A DNA stretch of 64,000 nucleotides, taken from NCBI GenBank assembly GCA_963926355.1, contig CAWUWW010000001.1, forward strand, positions 62,001 through 126,000, written 5' to 3'. Positions 55,188 through 63,743 of this stretch are shown here, one piece after another. The notes under the pieces are model-generated. The model did not search any database. It saw only the letters and a program-made list of their open reading frames with translations, and was not told the origin of the DNA. This DNA comes from SCGC-AAA076-P13 sp963926355. Lineage in GTDB: Bacteria > Pseudomonadota > Gammaproteobacteria > Magnimaribacterales > D2472. Position 1 is the stretch's first letter. Each line of letters begins with the position of its first letter. A program made the position numbers and the translations under genes.

Positions 55188-56225
55188 ATGAAATATACAG
55201 GTTACATAGAAGGTTACTACGGGAAGCTTTTGTCTTGGGAAGAAAGAATTGAAATCGTTAGCCATTTATCCCAAAATAAATTAAATACATACTTCTATTG
55301 CCCAAAAGAAGATCCATTTCATAGATCTGAATGGAAAAAACTATATCCTGAGAATTGGCTAAAATCATTTTCAAATTTTATTCATTTCTCTGATAAGAAG
55401 AAAGTAAATATAATTTTTGGAATATCACCTGGATTAGACTTCAACAATTCACTAGAAGATTTATTCTTAAAGATAAATTTAATCACCAGTCTAGGCATCA
55501 AAAATATCGCAATTCTTTTTGACGATTTATTTGAAAATCAGTCAGGTCAAATGCACGCAGATATTTTAAATAAATGCTTGGGCGAGTTCGCAGATATAAG
55601 TTTTTATTGCGTACCTTCTGAATACTGCAACCAACTTTCAAAACCTAATTTTAATGAGAGCAATTATTTAGAAAATTTAGCAGTAACTTTAAACCCTGAT
55701 ATACCCATTTTTTGGACAGGAGATAGGGTAGTTTCAACTGATTATTCAAACGAAGAGATATCCCGGTGGAAACGTAAGTTAAAGCATCCGTTAATTATAT
55801 GGGATAACTTTTATGCAAATGATTACTGCACGCCAAAAGTTATAATTGATGATTACTCTTCATTAAAAGAGACTAATTCAGATTCTCTAGAAGGCGTTCT
55901 AATAAATCCTATGGGATTATTGCAGGCAGATAAAATTGCAATTTCATCATTTAGCAATGCTTTAAAAAATTATCCAAAGTCCTTTGAAGAAATTATTAAG
56001 GATTCAAATCTGCCTGAGTCATTTAATAAAATATCTAAACTATTTAGATTTAGGGCCTCGATAGACTTAAGCCAAGATGAATTAGAGGTTTTAGAAAGTT
56101 ACCTTTGGAATTGGCATGGTGATCTTAAGTCAGAGCTTTATCCATATATGCATTTACTAAAAGCAATGATTAAAGAAGGTATTGCTGATAAAAGACTTCT
56201 AAAAAGATTCAATATATTAGTTTAA
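55188..56225 (+). CDS. GH84 beta-N-acetylglucosaminidase (O-GlcNAcase-like), cytoplasmic
   Basis: The 345-residue product strongly resembles the catalytic domain of human O-GlcNAcase. Visible matches to human active-site residues: EGYYG (8-12; human EGFYG), Lys40 in CPKED (human Lys98), catalytic pair Asp112-Asp113 in LFDDLF (human 174-175), Tyr146 in PSEYC (219), Trp205 and Asn207 in IWDN (278, 280), Asp212 in NDY (285) and Asn240 in INP (313). This is the substrate-assisted GH84 set. There is no signal peptide, so it should act in the cytoplasm on GlcNAc-modified proteins or on small GlcNAc-containing saccharides. The last ~80 residues are helical. No O-GlcNAc transferase is in the window. 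Confidence 0.9.
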   Translation: MKYTGYIEGYYGKLLSWEERIEIVSHLSQNKLNTYFYCPKEDPFHRSEWKKLYPENWLKSFSNFIHFSDKKKVNIIFGISPGLDFNNSLEDLFLKINLITSLGIKNIAILFDDLFENQSGQMHADILNKCLGEFADISFYCVPSEYCNQLSKPNFNESNYLENLAVTLNPDIPIFWTGDRVVSTDYSNEEISRWKRKLKHPLIIWDNFYANDYCTPKVIIDDYSSLKETNSDSLEGVLINPMGLLQADKIAISSFSNALKNYPKSFEEIIKDSNLPESFNKISKLFRFRASIDLSQDELEVLESYLWNWHGDLKSELYPYMHLLKAMIKEGIADKRLLKRFNILV

Positions 56226-56281
56226 TTAAAGATTGCTAATCACAATCAAGAATAGCCAATAAAAAAGTATAAAAAATATTC

Positions 56282-56310
56282 TTGCCCAGATTTAAACTTA
56301 GGAATATTAT
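56282..56310 (+). promoter_or_regulatory. candidate promoter of the oxygenase pair
   Basis: TTGCCC (56282-56287), 17-base spacer, TATTAT (56305-56310). A start near 56317 would leave a 20-base leader before the ATG at 56336. Upstream, GATTG (56231-56235) and CAATC (56243-56247) form a small inverted repeat that could be an operator. The TTG of the -35 is also an in-frame but unlikely start codon. Confidence 0.4.
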
Positions 56311-56335
56311 TTCCTTAGAGTTATTTCAATTTTGT

Positions 56336-57436
56336 ATGAGAGCAATAAATGTGGATTTTAGGATTAATAAAAATTATTTAAAAATATATAAAAATAATAA
56401 ATTCGAATATAAGCTTCCACACTTATGGATGCGAGATAACTGCTCTTGTAACGATTGCAGGGTCTTCGAAACACAGGAGAAAAGATTCATGCTTGATTCT
56501 GTTTCATCTGACTTAAAGCCAGAGAATGTAAATATAGAAGGCGATAATATTTTTATTTCTTGGCCTGATAGCCACAAGACACTCATAAATTTTCAAGATA
56601 TTAAGTTTTTACAACATCCCCGCAAACCTGAAAAAGCTTTATGGAAAAAAGATTTCTTACCTACATATTATGACTGGAATGAGTTTTTACAAAATAATAA
56701 TATAGCAATAGATGCTATATCTACATTTATAATTAATGGTGCTATATGTATTAAAGATGCTCCCCAAATTCCAAATACCTTAGAAGACCTTGCCTTAAGA
56801 TTAGGGCCCTTAAGAGAAGTCTTGTTTGAACGCATTCATAATGTTTCATTAGATGGGCATGTATATAATATTGCTCATACATCTTTAGAAGTGCCTCCGC
56901 ATAATGATTTTGCAAGTTATTCTTGGCCTCCAAGCGTTCAAGCGCTTCACATGCTAGCGAATGATTGTGATGGCGGAGAGTCTATGATTGTAGATGGCTT
57001 TTCTGTATTAATGGATTTAAAAAAAGACCACCCCAATTTTTTTGATATTTTAACCACTTTTCCTATACCATTTAGAGAGTTTGATGAAACAAACGAAACT
57101 TACGCTGAGGAACCAATAGTAAGAGTTAATACCCAAAATAAAGTAGTTGGATTTCGGTTCTCAAATCAACTCATGCAAATGATCAATCCTCTTAGAAAGA
57201 ATGTAGATTTATTTTATAAGGCCTATCACGAGTTATGCACCAGAGTGAACAGTAAAAAATATAAATCAATATTTAGACTTGATGCAGGCCATATACTTTT
57301 AGTTTCAGGTCATAGAGTCCTTCATGGCAGGGCAGAGTTTAATCCAAATGGTAAGCGGCATCTTCAAGATGCATACTATGAGATGGACAATGTAGAAAAT
57401 AATTTAGTTGTGTATAGAAAATTTCGGAGCAAATAG
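56336..57436 (+). CDS. 2-oxoglutarate/Fe(II) oxygenase of the gamma-butyrobetaine hydroxylase family, TmpA-like
   Basis: From the ATG at 56336 the product is 366 residues with the two-domain BBOX layout. The N-terminal zinc-binding domain has Cys36, Cys38 and Cys41 (DNCSCNDC) and His80 (WPDSH), at nearly the numbers of the human BBOX1 zinc ligands. The double-stranded beta-helix domain has the iron facial triad His189-x-Asp191 (PPHNDF) and His330 (RVLHGR), and Arg341 for 2-oxoglutarate. An HD-domain gene follows one base later. That pairing is the signature of TmpA-TmpB, where TmpA hydroxylates 2-(trimethylammonio)ethylphosphonate. Carnitine-type hydroxylation is the alternative. Confidence 0.85.
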   Translation: MRAINVDFRINKNYLKIYKNNKFEYKLPHLWMRDNCSCNDCRVFETQEKRFMLDSVSSDLKPENVNIEGDNIFISWPDSHKTLINFQDIKFLQHPRKPEKALWKKDFLPTYYDWNEFLQNNNIAIDAISTFIINGAICIKDAPQIPNTLEDLALRLGPLREVLFERIHNVSLDGHVYNIAHTSLEVPPHNDFASYSWPPSVQALHMLANDCDGGESMIVDGFSVLMDLKKDHPNFFDILTTFPIPFREFDETNETYAEEPIVRVNTQNKVVGFRFSNQLMQMINPLRKNVDLFYKAYHELCTRVNSKKYKSIFRLDAGHILLVSGHRVLHGRAEFNPNGKRHLQDAYYEMDNVENNLVVYRKFRSK

Positions 57437-57437
57437 A

Positions 57438-57995
57438 TTGTCAAATAAAGTTGAATTTAGGTCAATGGATGAAGGAACAAGAGAGGATTATGATCTTATT
57501 GCATCGCATGATTCAGAAAATATTAAAGGTTTATTAAAGAGAGTCATTCAATGGCTAAAAATGATGGATGGAGACTCTCCATATAGAATTAGCAGACTGC
57601 AGCACTGTCTTCAAACTGCTACAAGGGCAGAGAAAGATGGGGCTGACAAAGAAACAATAGTTTGCGCTCTATTGCATGACATCGGCGATGTGATATCACC
57701 ATCCAATCATTCACAGGTTTCAGCTGCACTCTTGAGACCTTATGTGAGTGAAAAAAATTATTGGATAGTCCTTAATCATGGTTTATTTCAGGGCTATTAT
57801 TGGATGCATCATTACAATAAAGATAGAAACTTAAGAGATAAATACAAAGATCACCCTTATTATAGAGATTGCATAGATTTTTGTTCTAAATGGGATCAAA
57901 AATCATTTGATCCTGATTATGAGACCTATTCTTTAGAACATTTTCTACCCATGATCGAAGAAATATTTTCGAGAGAAATTAATTCTTTTGTATAG
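57438..57995 (+). CDS. HD-domain mixed-valent di-iron oxygenase, TmpB-like
   Basis: The 185-residue product (TTG at 57438, one base after the oxygenase stop; a GTG 30 bases earlier is less likely) is an HD-domain protein with six candidate di-iron ligands: His56 (LQHCLQ), His80-Asp81 (LLHDIGD), His91 (SNHSQ), His114 (LNHGLF) and Asp153 (KWDQ). TmpB and PhnZ use this set to cleave a C-P bond oxidatively; with TmpA the products are glycine betaine and phosphate. Typical phosphohydrolase HD proteins look similar, so function rests on the pairing. It ends 3 bases from the convergent selO stop. Confidence 0.8.
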   Translation: MSNKVEFRSMDEGTREDYDLIASHDSENIKGLLKRVIQWLKMMDGDSPYRISRLQHCLQTATRAEKDGADKETIVCALLHDIGDVISPSNHSQVSAALLRPYVSEKNYWIVLNHGLFQGYYWMHHYNKDRNLRDKYKDHPYYRDCIDFCSKWDQKSFDPDYETYSLEHFLPMIEEIFSREINSFV

Positions 57996-57998
57996 CTT

Positions 57999-59480
57999 TC
58001 AAGTACCGCAGAATGTTTTATAAGGAACTTCAGATAATGGAGCGGGTTGAGTAAATAATTCAAAGCCTTCAATTTCCTCATAAGGCTTAACTAAGATTGA
58101 GAGTAGCAAAGATAAAGGCTCAATATCATTTTTGTTTACCGCAGAATCAAGAGCTTCCTCAACTTTATGATTTCTTGGAATATAGATAGGGTTAACTTCA
58201 TTCATTCTTTTAGCTATATCTTCATCTGGAATTTCTTCCTGAGCAACTCTTTCTTGCCAAAGCATTAGCCAAGCATCAAATTTATCAGAATTTACAAATA
58301 ATGATCTAACATCTTTATTATTTCCAATTAAGGTTTTTGATAAAAATCGAAAAGTCAGAGTGAAGTCAGCATTTTGCTCGTCCATGATTTGTAATAGATT
58401 ATTAATTAATTCATAGTCCTTAGGATCATCTTTTAAAAGGCCTATCTTAGATCGCATATTTATTAACCAATAGTTTTCATAGACTGGTTTAATAAGTTGT
58501 AAGACTTCAGTTAACGAGGCTATGGCTATTTTCCTGTCTTGATTAATAAGTGGAATTAAGGTTTCAGCTAATCTTGTAAGGTTCCAAGTCAAAATTGCAG
58601 GTTGATTTGCATAGGCATACCTTCCTTGTTTATCTATAGAGCTAAAAACTGTGGCTGGGTTGTATTCATCCATAAAAGCACAAGGACCATAGTCAATAGT
58701 CTCTCCTGAGATGGTCATATTATCTGTATTCATGACTCCGTGAATAAACCCGACGCTCATCCAATTAGCAATTAAAGAAGCTTGCTCATTACAAACAGCA
58801 GCAAAAAATGCTAAATAAGGGTTATCTATTTGAGAAACTTCCGGATAATGCCTTTTAATTGAATAGTCTGCTAAATCTTTAATTTTATTTAAATCTTTTA
58901 ATTGACTGGCAAACTCAAACGTTCCGATTCGTATATGGCTAGATGCCACTCTTGTAAGTATTCCTCCAGGCAAGATGGTTTCTCTTTCAACTTTTTCTCC
59001 GGTAGAAATAGCTGCAAGAGATCGAGTTGTAGGAATTCCCATAGCATGCATGCTTTCGCTAATAAGATATTCTCTTAAAACAGGCCCTAGAGCTGATTTG
59101 CCATCTCCTCTTCTAGAGAATGGGGTGGATCCAGATCCTTTGAGTTGAATATCTTTAACTTTATTATGTATATCTCTTATTTCTCCTAAAAGAATAGCCC
59201 TACCATCACCCAATTTAGGATTGAAATGTCCAAATTGATGACCTGCATATGCTTGAGCTAATGGATCTGAGTCTTCAGAAATCTTATTGCCTGAAAAAAT
59301 AGCAAGACCTTCTTCAGAATTTAAAATAGAAGGATCAAGGCAAAGCTCCTCGGCCAATTGGCAATTAAAAAAAAGCATTTCTGGTGAAATAACAAAATCA
59401 GACCTACATCTTTCATAAAGCCCATCAAGAGATCTTGCAAAACTATTATCGAAGTTAAATTTGATAGCTTCTTTATTCAT
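57999..59480 (-). CDS. selO: protein adenylyltransferase SelO (YdiU)
   Basis: SelO is a pseudokinase that AMPylates proteins on Ser/Thr/Tyr; bacterial and mitochondrial forms are linked to redox stress. The 493-residue product has AYAGHQFGHFNPKLGDGRA, QLKGSGSTPFSRRGDGK, LREYLISESMHAMGIPTTRSLA and the metal-binding NTDNMTISGETIDYGPCAFMD, reported here in pieces: GAGHQFGHF-like AYAGHQFGHF, KGSGSTPFSRRGDGK, MNTDNM and DYGPCAF. It ends TFCGT, with a C-terminal Cys at the place where animal SelO has selenocysteine. Confidence 0.95.
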   Translation of the reverse strand: MNKEAIKFNFDNSFARSLDGLYERCRSDFVISPEMLFFNCQLAEELCLDPSILNSEEGLAIFSGNKISEDSDPLAQAYAGHQFGHFNPKLGDGRAILLGEIRDIHNKVKDIQLKGSGSTPFSRRGDGKSALGPVLREYLISESMHAMGIPTTRSLAAISTGEKVERETILPGGILTRVASSHIRIGTFEFASQLKDLNKIKDLADYSIKRHYPEVSQIDNPYLAFFAAVCNEQASLIANWMSVGFIHGVMNTDNMTISGETIDYGPCAFMDEYNPATVFSSIDKQGRYAYANQPAILTWNLTRLAETLIPLINQDRKIAIASLTEVLQLIKPVYENYWLINMRSKIGLLKDDPKDYELINNLLQIMDEQNADFTLTFRFLSKTLIGNNKDVRSLFVNSDKFDAWLMLWQERVAQEEIPDEDIAKRMNEVNPIYIPRNHKVEEALDSAVNKNDIEPLSLLLSILVKPYEEIEGFELFTQPAPLSEVPYKTFCGT

Positions 59481-59483
59481 GAT

Positions 59484-60149
59484 CTAATCAATAAAAGAGG
59501 TAAAAGATTCCAAGCTATCTCGCGATGTTCTATATTGATTAATTGGATCTTCGATATTTGGATATCCAATAGCAATTCCACACCAGATCATCTCATTATC
59601 AGGATGTTTAATAACTTGCTTAACTGTTTTTGGGTAAATAGACCAAGATTCTTGAAGGCAGATACCTAGCCCTTGATCAATTGCAGTAAGCCATAAATTT
59701 TGAAGAAACATACCAACATGACCCCAGCCATTGGGTGCAAAACTTTTATCTATTGTCACTATCATGCCAACAGGAGCTCCAAAGAAATTAAAATTTTCCC
59801 TAATTTGTTTCATTCTTGCATCTATGTCATCCCTTTCAATAGATATAGCTTCATACATATCAGAAGCACATTCAGACCTCCTTCTTTTATAGTCATCAGC
59901 TAAAGGCTTTGGATATATCTCATAATCTATTTCTTCTTGAACTCCATTATCAAAATTGCTCAGTGCTTGAGATGTAAGCTTTTTCTTTGCATTATTAGTA
60001 ACAATATATATTTTCCAAGGCTGAATATTTCCTCCAGATGGTGCTGAGTTAGCTGTCTTTAGGATATCTTTGATTAATTCTAGAGGCACATCTTTATCAA
60101 TATAGCTTCTAACAGAATACCTAGACATTATTAATTTTTTTATGCTCAT
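59484..60149 (-). CDS. nitroreductase family flavoprotein
   Basis: A 221-residue FMN-dependent oxidoreductase. The N-terminal RYSVRSYIDKDVP and APSGGNIQPWKIYIV are the FMN-binding signatures; GICLQESW and WCGIAIGYPN come near the C terminus. A later Met (residue 8, MSRYSVRS) is a possible start. Substrate unknown; close homologues reduce quinones or nitro compounds. Four bases upstream of selO on the same strand, so probably one transcript with a redox theme. Confidence 0.9.
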   Translation of the reverse strand: MSIKKLIMSRYSVRSYIDKDVPLELIKDILKTANSAPSGGNIQPWKIYIVTNNAKKKLTSQALSNFDNGVQEEIDYEIYPKPLADDYKRRRSECASDMYEAISIERDDIDARMKQIRENFNFFGAPVGMIVTIDKSFAPNGWGHVGMFLQNLWLTAIDQGLGICLQESWSIYPKTVKQVIKHPDNEMIWCGIAIGYPNIEDPINQYRTSRDSLESFTSFID

Positions 60150-60168
60150 GTCTTCCTAATAATTTTTA

Positions 60169-60198
60169 TTAACAATTCATTGTTCCTTCTTATATAAT
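60169..60198 (+). promoter_or_regulatory. sigma-70-like promoter of the acyl-CoA ligase operon
   Basis: TTAACA (60169-60174; 5 of 6) and a perfect TATAAT (60193-60198) with an 18-base spacer. A transcript from about 60205 would carry AGGGGAAG some 5 bases ahead of the ATG at 60229. This is the best sigma-70 match seen in the window. Confidence 0.6.
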
Positions 60199-60228
60199 TT
60201 ATATCAATCATTTTATAGGGGAAGTTAT

Positions 60229-61845
60229 ATGATCGGAGATATGCAAAAGTGGACGCCTAATGTTGGAAGTATTATTGAGCATGCTAAAAATATTTATCCA
60301 ACACAAGAGGTTATTAGTAGAATGGTGTCTGGTGAAATTCATAGAACTAACTATGAGGAAGTTTGCATTAGATCTAGAAAACTAGCCTCTTCTTTAGAAA
60401 AAGATGGTTATAAAAATGGTGATGTTTTAGCGACATTGGCTTTAAATACTTATAGGCATTTAGAGATGTATTATGGCATTTCTGGAATGGGGGCTATTAA
60501 TCACACTTTAAATTTTAGATTACATCCTGATCAAGCTGTTTATATTATTAATCATGCTGAAGACAAGCTTATATTTTGTGAAGTCCCTTTTGTCCCTATG
60601 ATGGAAGGTCTTGAAGATCAGCTTAAATGCGTCGAAAAATTTATTATTCTTTGTGATGAGTCTGAAATGCCAGATACAGCATTAAAAAATGCTATTTCAT
60701 ATGAAGAATATATTAAAGATGGCGATGAGAACTATCAATGGCCAGCTTTAGAAGATGATGCAGCTTGTGGTCTTTGTTACACATCAGGAACTACAGGAGA
60801 TCCTAAGGGCGTTCTCTATGCTCATAAATCAAATATATTACATGCTCAAGCAGCCTTAACGGGACTGACTATAAGTCCAGATGAGGTCATACTGATGGTG
60901 GTTCCTTTGTTTCATGTTCAAGCTTGGGGCATTCCTTTTTATGGTCCTATGTTTGGTTTGAAGCTTGTTATGCCGGGTATGCAAATGGAAGGCGAGTCCC
61001 TTTATGACCTTATAGAGAAAGAAGAGGTAAGTTTGGCATTTGGAGTTCCTACTATTTGGATGGGACTGCTTAATTATTGCAGGGAAAATAATAAAACTCT
61101 AACATCAGTTAGAAATACAGTAATAGGAGGAGCAGCTCTTTCTCGGTCTATGCTTCAAGAGTTTGACGAAGCCCATGATGTAAATGTAATTCAAGGTTGG
61201 GGAATGACTGAAATGAGTCCATTGGGAACTTCAAATTTCCTTACACCTGAGATGAAGAAAATGAGCAAGGAAGAAAGATATTCAGTTCAACTTAAGCAAG
61301 GCAGACCAATGTATGGAGTTGAACTAAAAGTTGTAGATGATTCAGGTGAAGATTTACCTAATGATGGAGAGTCTCAAGGGCATTTACTGGTTAGAGGTCC
61401 ATGGGTTCTTAAGAGATACTTCAAGGCAGAGAAAGATGCTGTTGATAAAGATGGCTGGTTTGATACAGGAGATATTTCAGTTTTAGATAAAGACGGCTAT
61501 ATGACCATTAAAGATAGGGCTAAAGATGTTATTAAATCCGGTGGAGAGTGGATTAGCTCAATTGATTTAGAAAATGCTGCTGTCGGACACTCTGAGATTA
61601 CTGAAGCGTGTGTTGTTGGCATTCCTCATCCTAAGTGGGATGAAAGACCTATAATGTTTATTGTTACCAATAGTGGAGAGCCTATAGACAAGGAAAGTAT
61701 TCTTGAGTTCCTTGGATCAATAGTTGCAAAATGGTGGCTTCCAGATGAGATTATTTTCTTAAAAGAATTACCTCATGGAGCAACAGGTAAATTGCAGAAA
61801 TTTGAATTAAGAGACGAATATAATAATTACTACATGGAGAAATAA
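60229..61845 (+). CDS. AMP-dependent acyl-CoA synthetase (fatty acid/DmdB-like)
   Basis: A 538-residue ANL-family ligase activating a carboxylic acid via an acyl-AMP to an acyl-CoA. P-loop YTSGTTGDPKG (184-194), GWGMTEMSPLG (A5), DGWFDTGD (A7), KDRAKDVIKSGGEWIS (A8) and the C-terminal catalytic Lys in PHGATGKLQK (A10) are all present. Family resemblance is to medium/long-chain fatty acid ligases of the AlkK/DmdB kind; the substrate cannot be fixed. A MaoC-like hydratase follows one base later, suggesting acyl-CoA metabolism. Confidence 0.92.
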   Translation: MIGDMQKWTPNVGSIIEHAKNIYPTQEVISRMVSGEIHRTNYEEVCIRSRKLASSLEKDGYKNGDVLATLALNTYRHLEMYYGISGMGAINHTLNFRLHPDQAVYIINHAEDKLIFCEVPFVPMMEGLEDQLKCVEKFIILCDESEMPDTALKNAISYEEYIKDGDENYQWPALEDDAACGLCYTSGTTGDPKGVLYAHKSNILHAQAALTGLTISPDEVILMVVPLFHVQAWGIPFYGPMFGLKLVMPGMQMEGESLYDLIEKEEVSLAFGVPTIWMGLLNYCRENNKTLTSVRNTVIGGAALSRSMLQEFDEAHDVNVIQGWGMTEMSPLGTSNFLTPEMKKMSKEERYSVQLKQGRPMYGVELKVVDDSGEDLPNDGESQGHLLVRGPWVLKRYFKAEKDAVDKDGWFDTGDISVLDKDGYMTIKDRAKDVIKSGGEWISSIDLENAAVGHSEITEACVVGIPHPKWDERPIMFIVTNSGEPIDKESILEFLGSIVAKWWLPDEIIFLKELPHGATGKLQKFELRDEYNNYYMEK

Positions 61846-61846
61846 A

Positions 61847-62308
61847 ATGTTACATATCATAAAGCCTTCGGAAATTGAATCAGTTATTGGAAAGGAAATA
61901 GGAACTTCTGATTGGGTTACTATCGACCAAGAAAGAATAAATAAATTTGCTGATGCAACTATGGATAATCAGTTTATTCATACCAATCCTGAGCAAGCAG
62001 AGCCTATATTTGGGTCAACTATAGCTCATGGATTTCTTTCACTCTCTCTTGTAGCCGGAATACCATTTGAGCAAGAAATTGGTCTTGTGTTAGAGGGAAC
62101 AAAAATGGGATTAAATTATGGCTTAGATAAAGTAAGGTTCTTAAGTCCTGTTCCAGTAAATTCAGAGGTAAGAATAATAATGAAATGTCTTGATATAACT
62201 GAAAAAAATCCAGGACAGTTTTTATCTAAAACTGAAGTAACTATGGAAATAAAAGGCGTTGCAAAACCTGCCTTTGTTGCTGAAACTCTGAGTATGTTTA
62301 TAGTTTAA
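61847..62308 (+). CDS. MaoC family (R)-specific acyl-CoA hydratase/dehydratase
   Basis: A 153-residue single hot-dog protein. The hydratase-2 motif has Asp in ATMDNQFIHTNPEQA with the catalytic His five residues on, and FGSTIAHGFLSLSL. MaoC/NodN-like proteins of this length hydrate enoyl-CoA to 3R-hydroxyacyl-CoA or do related steps. Directly after the acyl-CoA ligase on the same transcript. It converges with gatB across 7 bases. Confidence 0.9.
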   Translation: MLHIIKPSEIESVIGKEIGTSDWVTIDQERINKFADATMDNQFIHTNPEQAEPIFGSTIAHGFLSLSLVAGIPFEQEIGLVLEGTKMGLNYGLDKVRFLSPVPVNSEVRIIMKCLDITEKNPGQFLSKTEVTMEIKGVAKPAFVAETLSMFIV

Positions 62309-62315
62309 TTAACTA

Positions 62316-63743
62316 CTAATCTAATAACTTCTTAAGGATTTCATTCACACTTTGTGGATTTGCTTTTCCTTGAGTTTCTTTCATTACTTGGCCTACAAAG
62401 AAACCAAATAACCTATCTTTTCCGCCTTTGTAGGCATTAACCTGATCTGGATTATCTTCAATAATTTTCTTAGCAATATTTTCTAGCAATGATTCATCTT
62501 GAATTTGTACCAAACCTTTGTCTTTAATAATTTCATCAACATCATTTCCAGATTCCCAAACCTCTTCTAAGACTGATTTAGCAATTTTCCCAGAAATAGT
62601 TTTATCTGAAATTCTTTTAATCAATGAAGCAAAATTATTTGCGGTAAGTTTTGATTCATCTATTTCTATATTATCTTTATTTAAGAGCGCACTCACCTCT
62701 CCAACAAGCCACTTAGCTACTAATTTAGAATCATCAGTTTTTAGACAAGCTTCTTCAAACATATTTGCCATAGTTTTCGAAGAAGCAATAATTCTAGCTT
62801 CTGACCCTTCAAGTTTTATTTCACTGATATATCTTTTTTCTTTTTGCTCTGGAAGCTCAGGAAGGTTTGCTCTAATATCTTCTAGCTCCTTATCAGTTAT
62901 AACAACTGGCAATAAATCAGGATCAGGGAAATATCTATAGTCATTAGCTTCCTCCTTTGATCTCATTGATCTTGTTTCATTTTTAACACTGTCATAGAGG
63001 CGAGTCTCTTGAGCTACAGACCCACCTGATTCAAGAATTTTAACCTGACGATCTATTTCAAAAGCAATGGCTCTTTCTATAAATTTAAAAGAATTAATAT
63101 TTTTAATTTCAGCTCTAGTTCCTAGCTCTAAATCATCTGTCTTCTTCATTGATACATTAACATCACATCTCATAGACCCTTCTGCCATTACCCCATCGCA
63201 TATATCAAGAAATGTAACAATCTGCCTAATCGCTTTAAAGTAAGCAACAGCTTCTTTTGCATTGGCTATCTCTGGCTCTGAGACTATCTCTAGAAGTGGA
63301 GTGCCGGCTCTATTTAAATCAATGCCAGTTTCACCCTCAAAAAGATCATGAACTGATTTTCCAGCATCTTCTTCTAAATGAGCTCTAGTAATATTAATAA
63401 TCTTTTCTTCACCATTTGCAAATATCTTAATAGTCCCTTTTCCAACTATAGGCATGGCCATTTGAGTAATTTGATAACCTTTTGGAAGGTCAGGGTAAAA
63501 GTAGTTTTTTCTATCAAATGTAGATACTTGGTTTATCTCAGCGTTGGTAGCTAAGCCAAATCGTATAGCTTTAAAAAATGCATCTTTATTAGCTACCGGA
63601 AGGACCCCAGGAAGCCCCATATCTATTAAGTCAACGTGTGTATTTGGTTCTGCACCAAAACCAGTTGATGCACCTGAGAATAGTTTTGATTTCGTTGAAA
63701 GCTGAACGTGGATTTCTAGACCTATCACTGTTTGCCATGTCAT
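62316..63743 (-). CDS. gatB: Asp-tRNA(Asn)/Glu-tRNA(Gln) amidotransferase subunit B
   Basis: GatB binds the mischarged tRNA and activates its side chain for amidation by GatA-derived ammonia. The 475-residue product has GLEIHVQLSTKSKLFSGA, LPKGYQITQ, DLNRAGTPLLEIVSEPE and MRCDVNVS, plus the YqeY-like tail domain (about 330-475). Its ATG overlaps the gatA stop (TAATG). Presence of GatAB implies indirect synthesis of Gln- and/or Asn-tRNA, unlike E. coli. gatC is not in the window. Confidence 0.97.
   Translation of the reverse strand: MTWQTVIGLEIHVQLSTKSKLFSGASTGFGAEPNTHVDLIDMGLPGVLPVANKDAFFKAIRFGLATNAEINQVSTFDRKNYFYPDLPKGYQITQMAMPIVGKGTIKIFANGEEKIINITRAHLEEDAGKSVHDLFEGETGIDLNRAGTPLLEIVSEPEIANAKEAVAYFKAIRQIVTFLDICDGVMAEGSMRCDVNVSMKKTDDLELGTRAEIKNINSFKFIERAIAFEIDRQVKILESGGSVAQETRLYDSVKNETRSMRSKEEANDYRYFPDPDLLPVVITDKELEDIRANLPELPEQKEKRYISEIKLEGSEARIIASSKTMANMFEEACLKTDDSKLVAKWLVGEVSALLNKDNIEIDESKLTANNFASLIKRISDKTISGKIAKSVLEEVWESGNDVDEIIKDKGLVQIQDESLLENIAKKIIEDNPDQVNAYKGGKDRLFGFFVGQVMKETQGKANPQSVNEILKKLLD

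Noticed and set aside
56282..56335. TTG start 18 codons before the ATG of the 2-oxoglutarate oxygenase
   Set aside because: The TTG falls in a plausible -35 element, and the zinc ligands align with human BBOX1 numbering only from the ATG at 56336.
62518..62940. 140-codon Ser/Ile-rich open frame antisense to gatB
   Set aside because: Low-complexity antisense translation of conserved gatB sequence.
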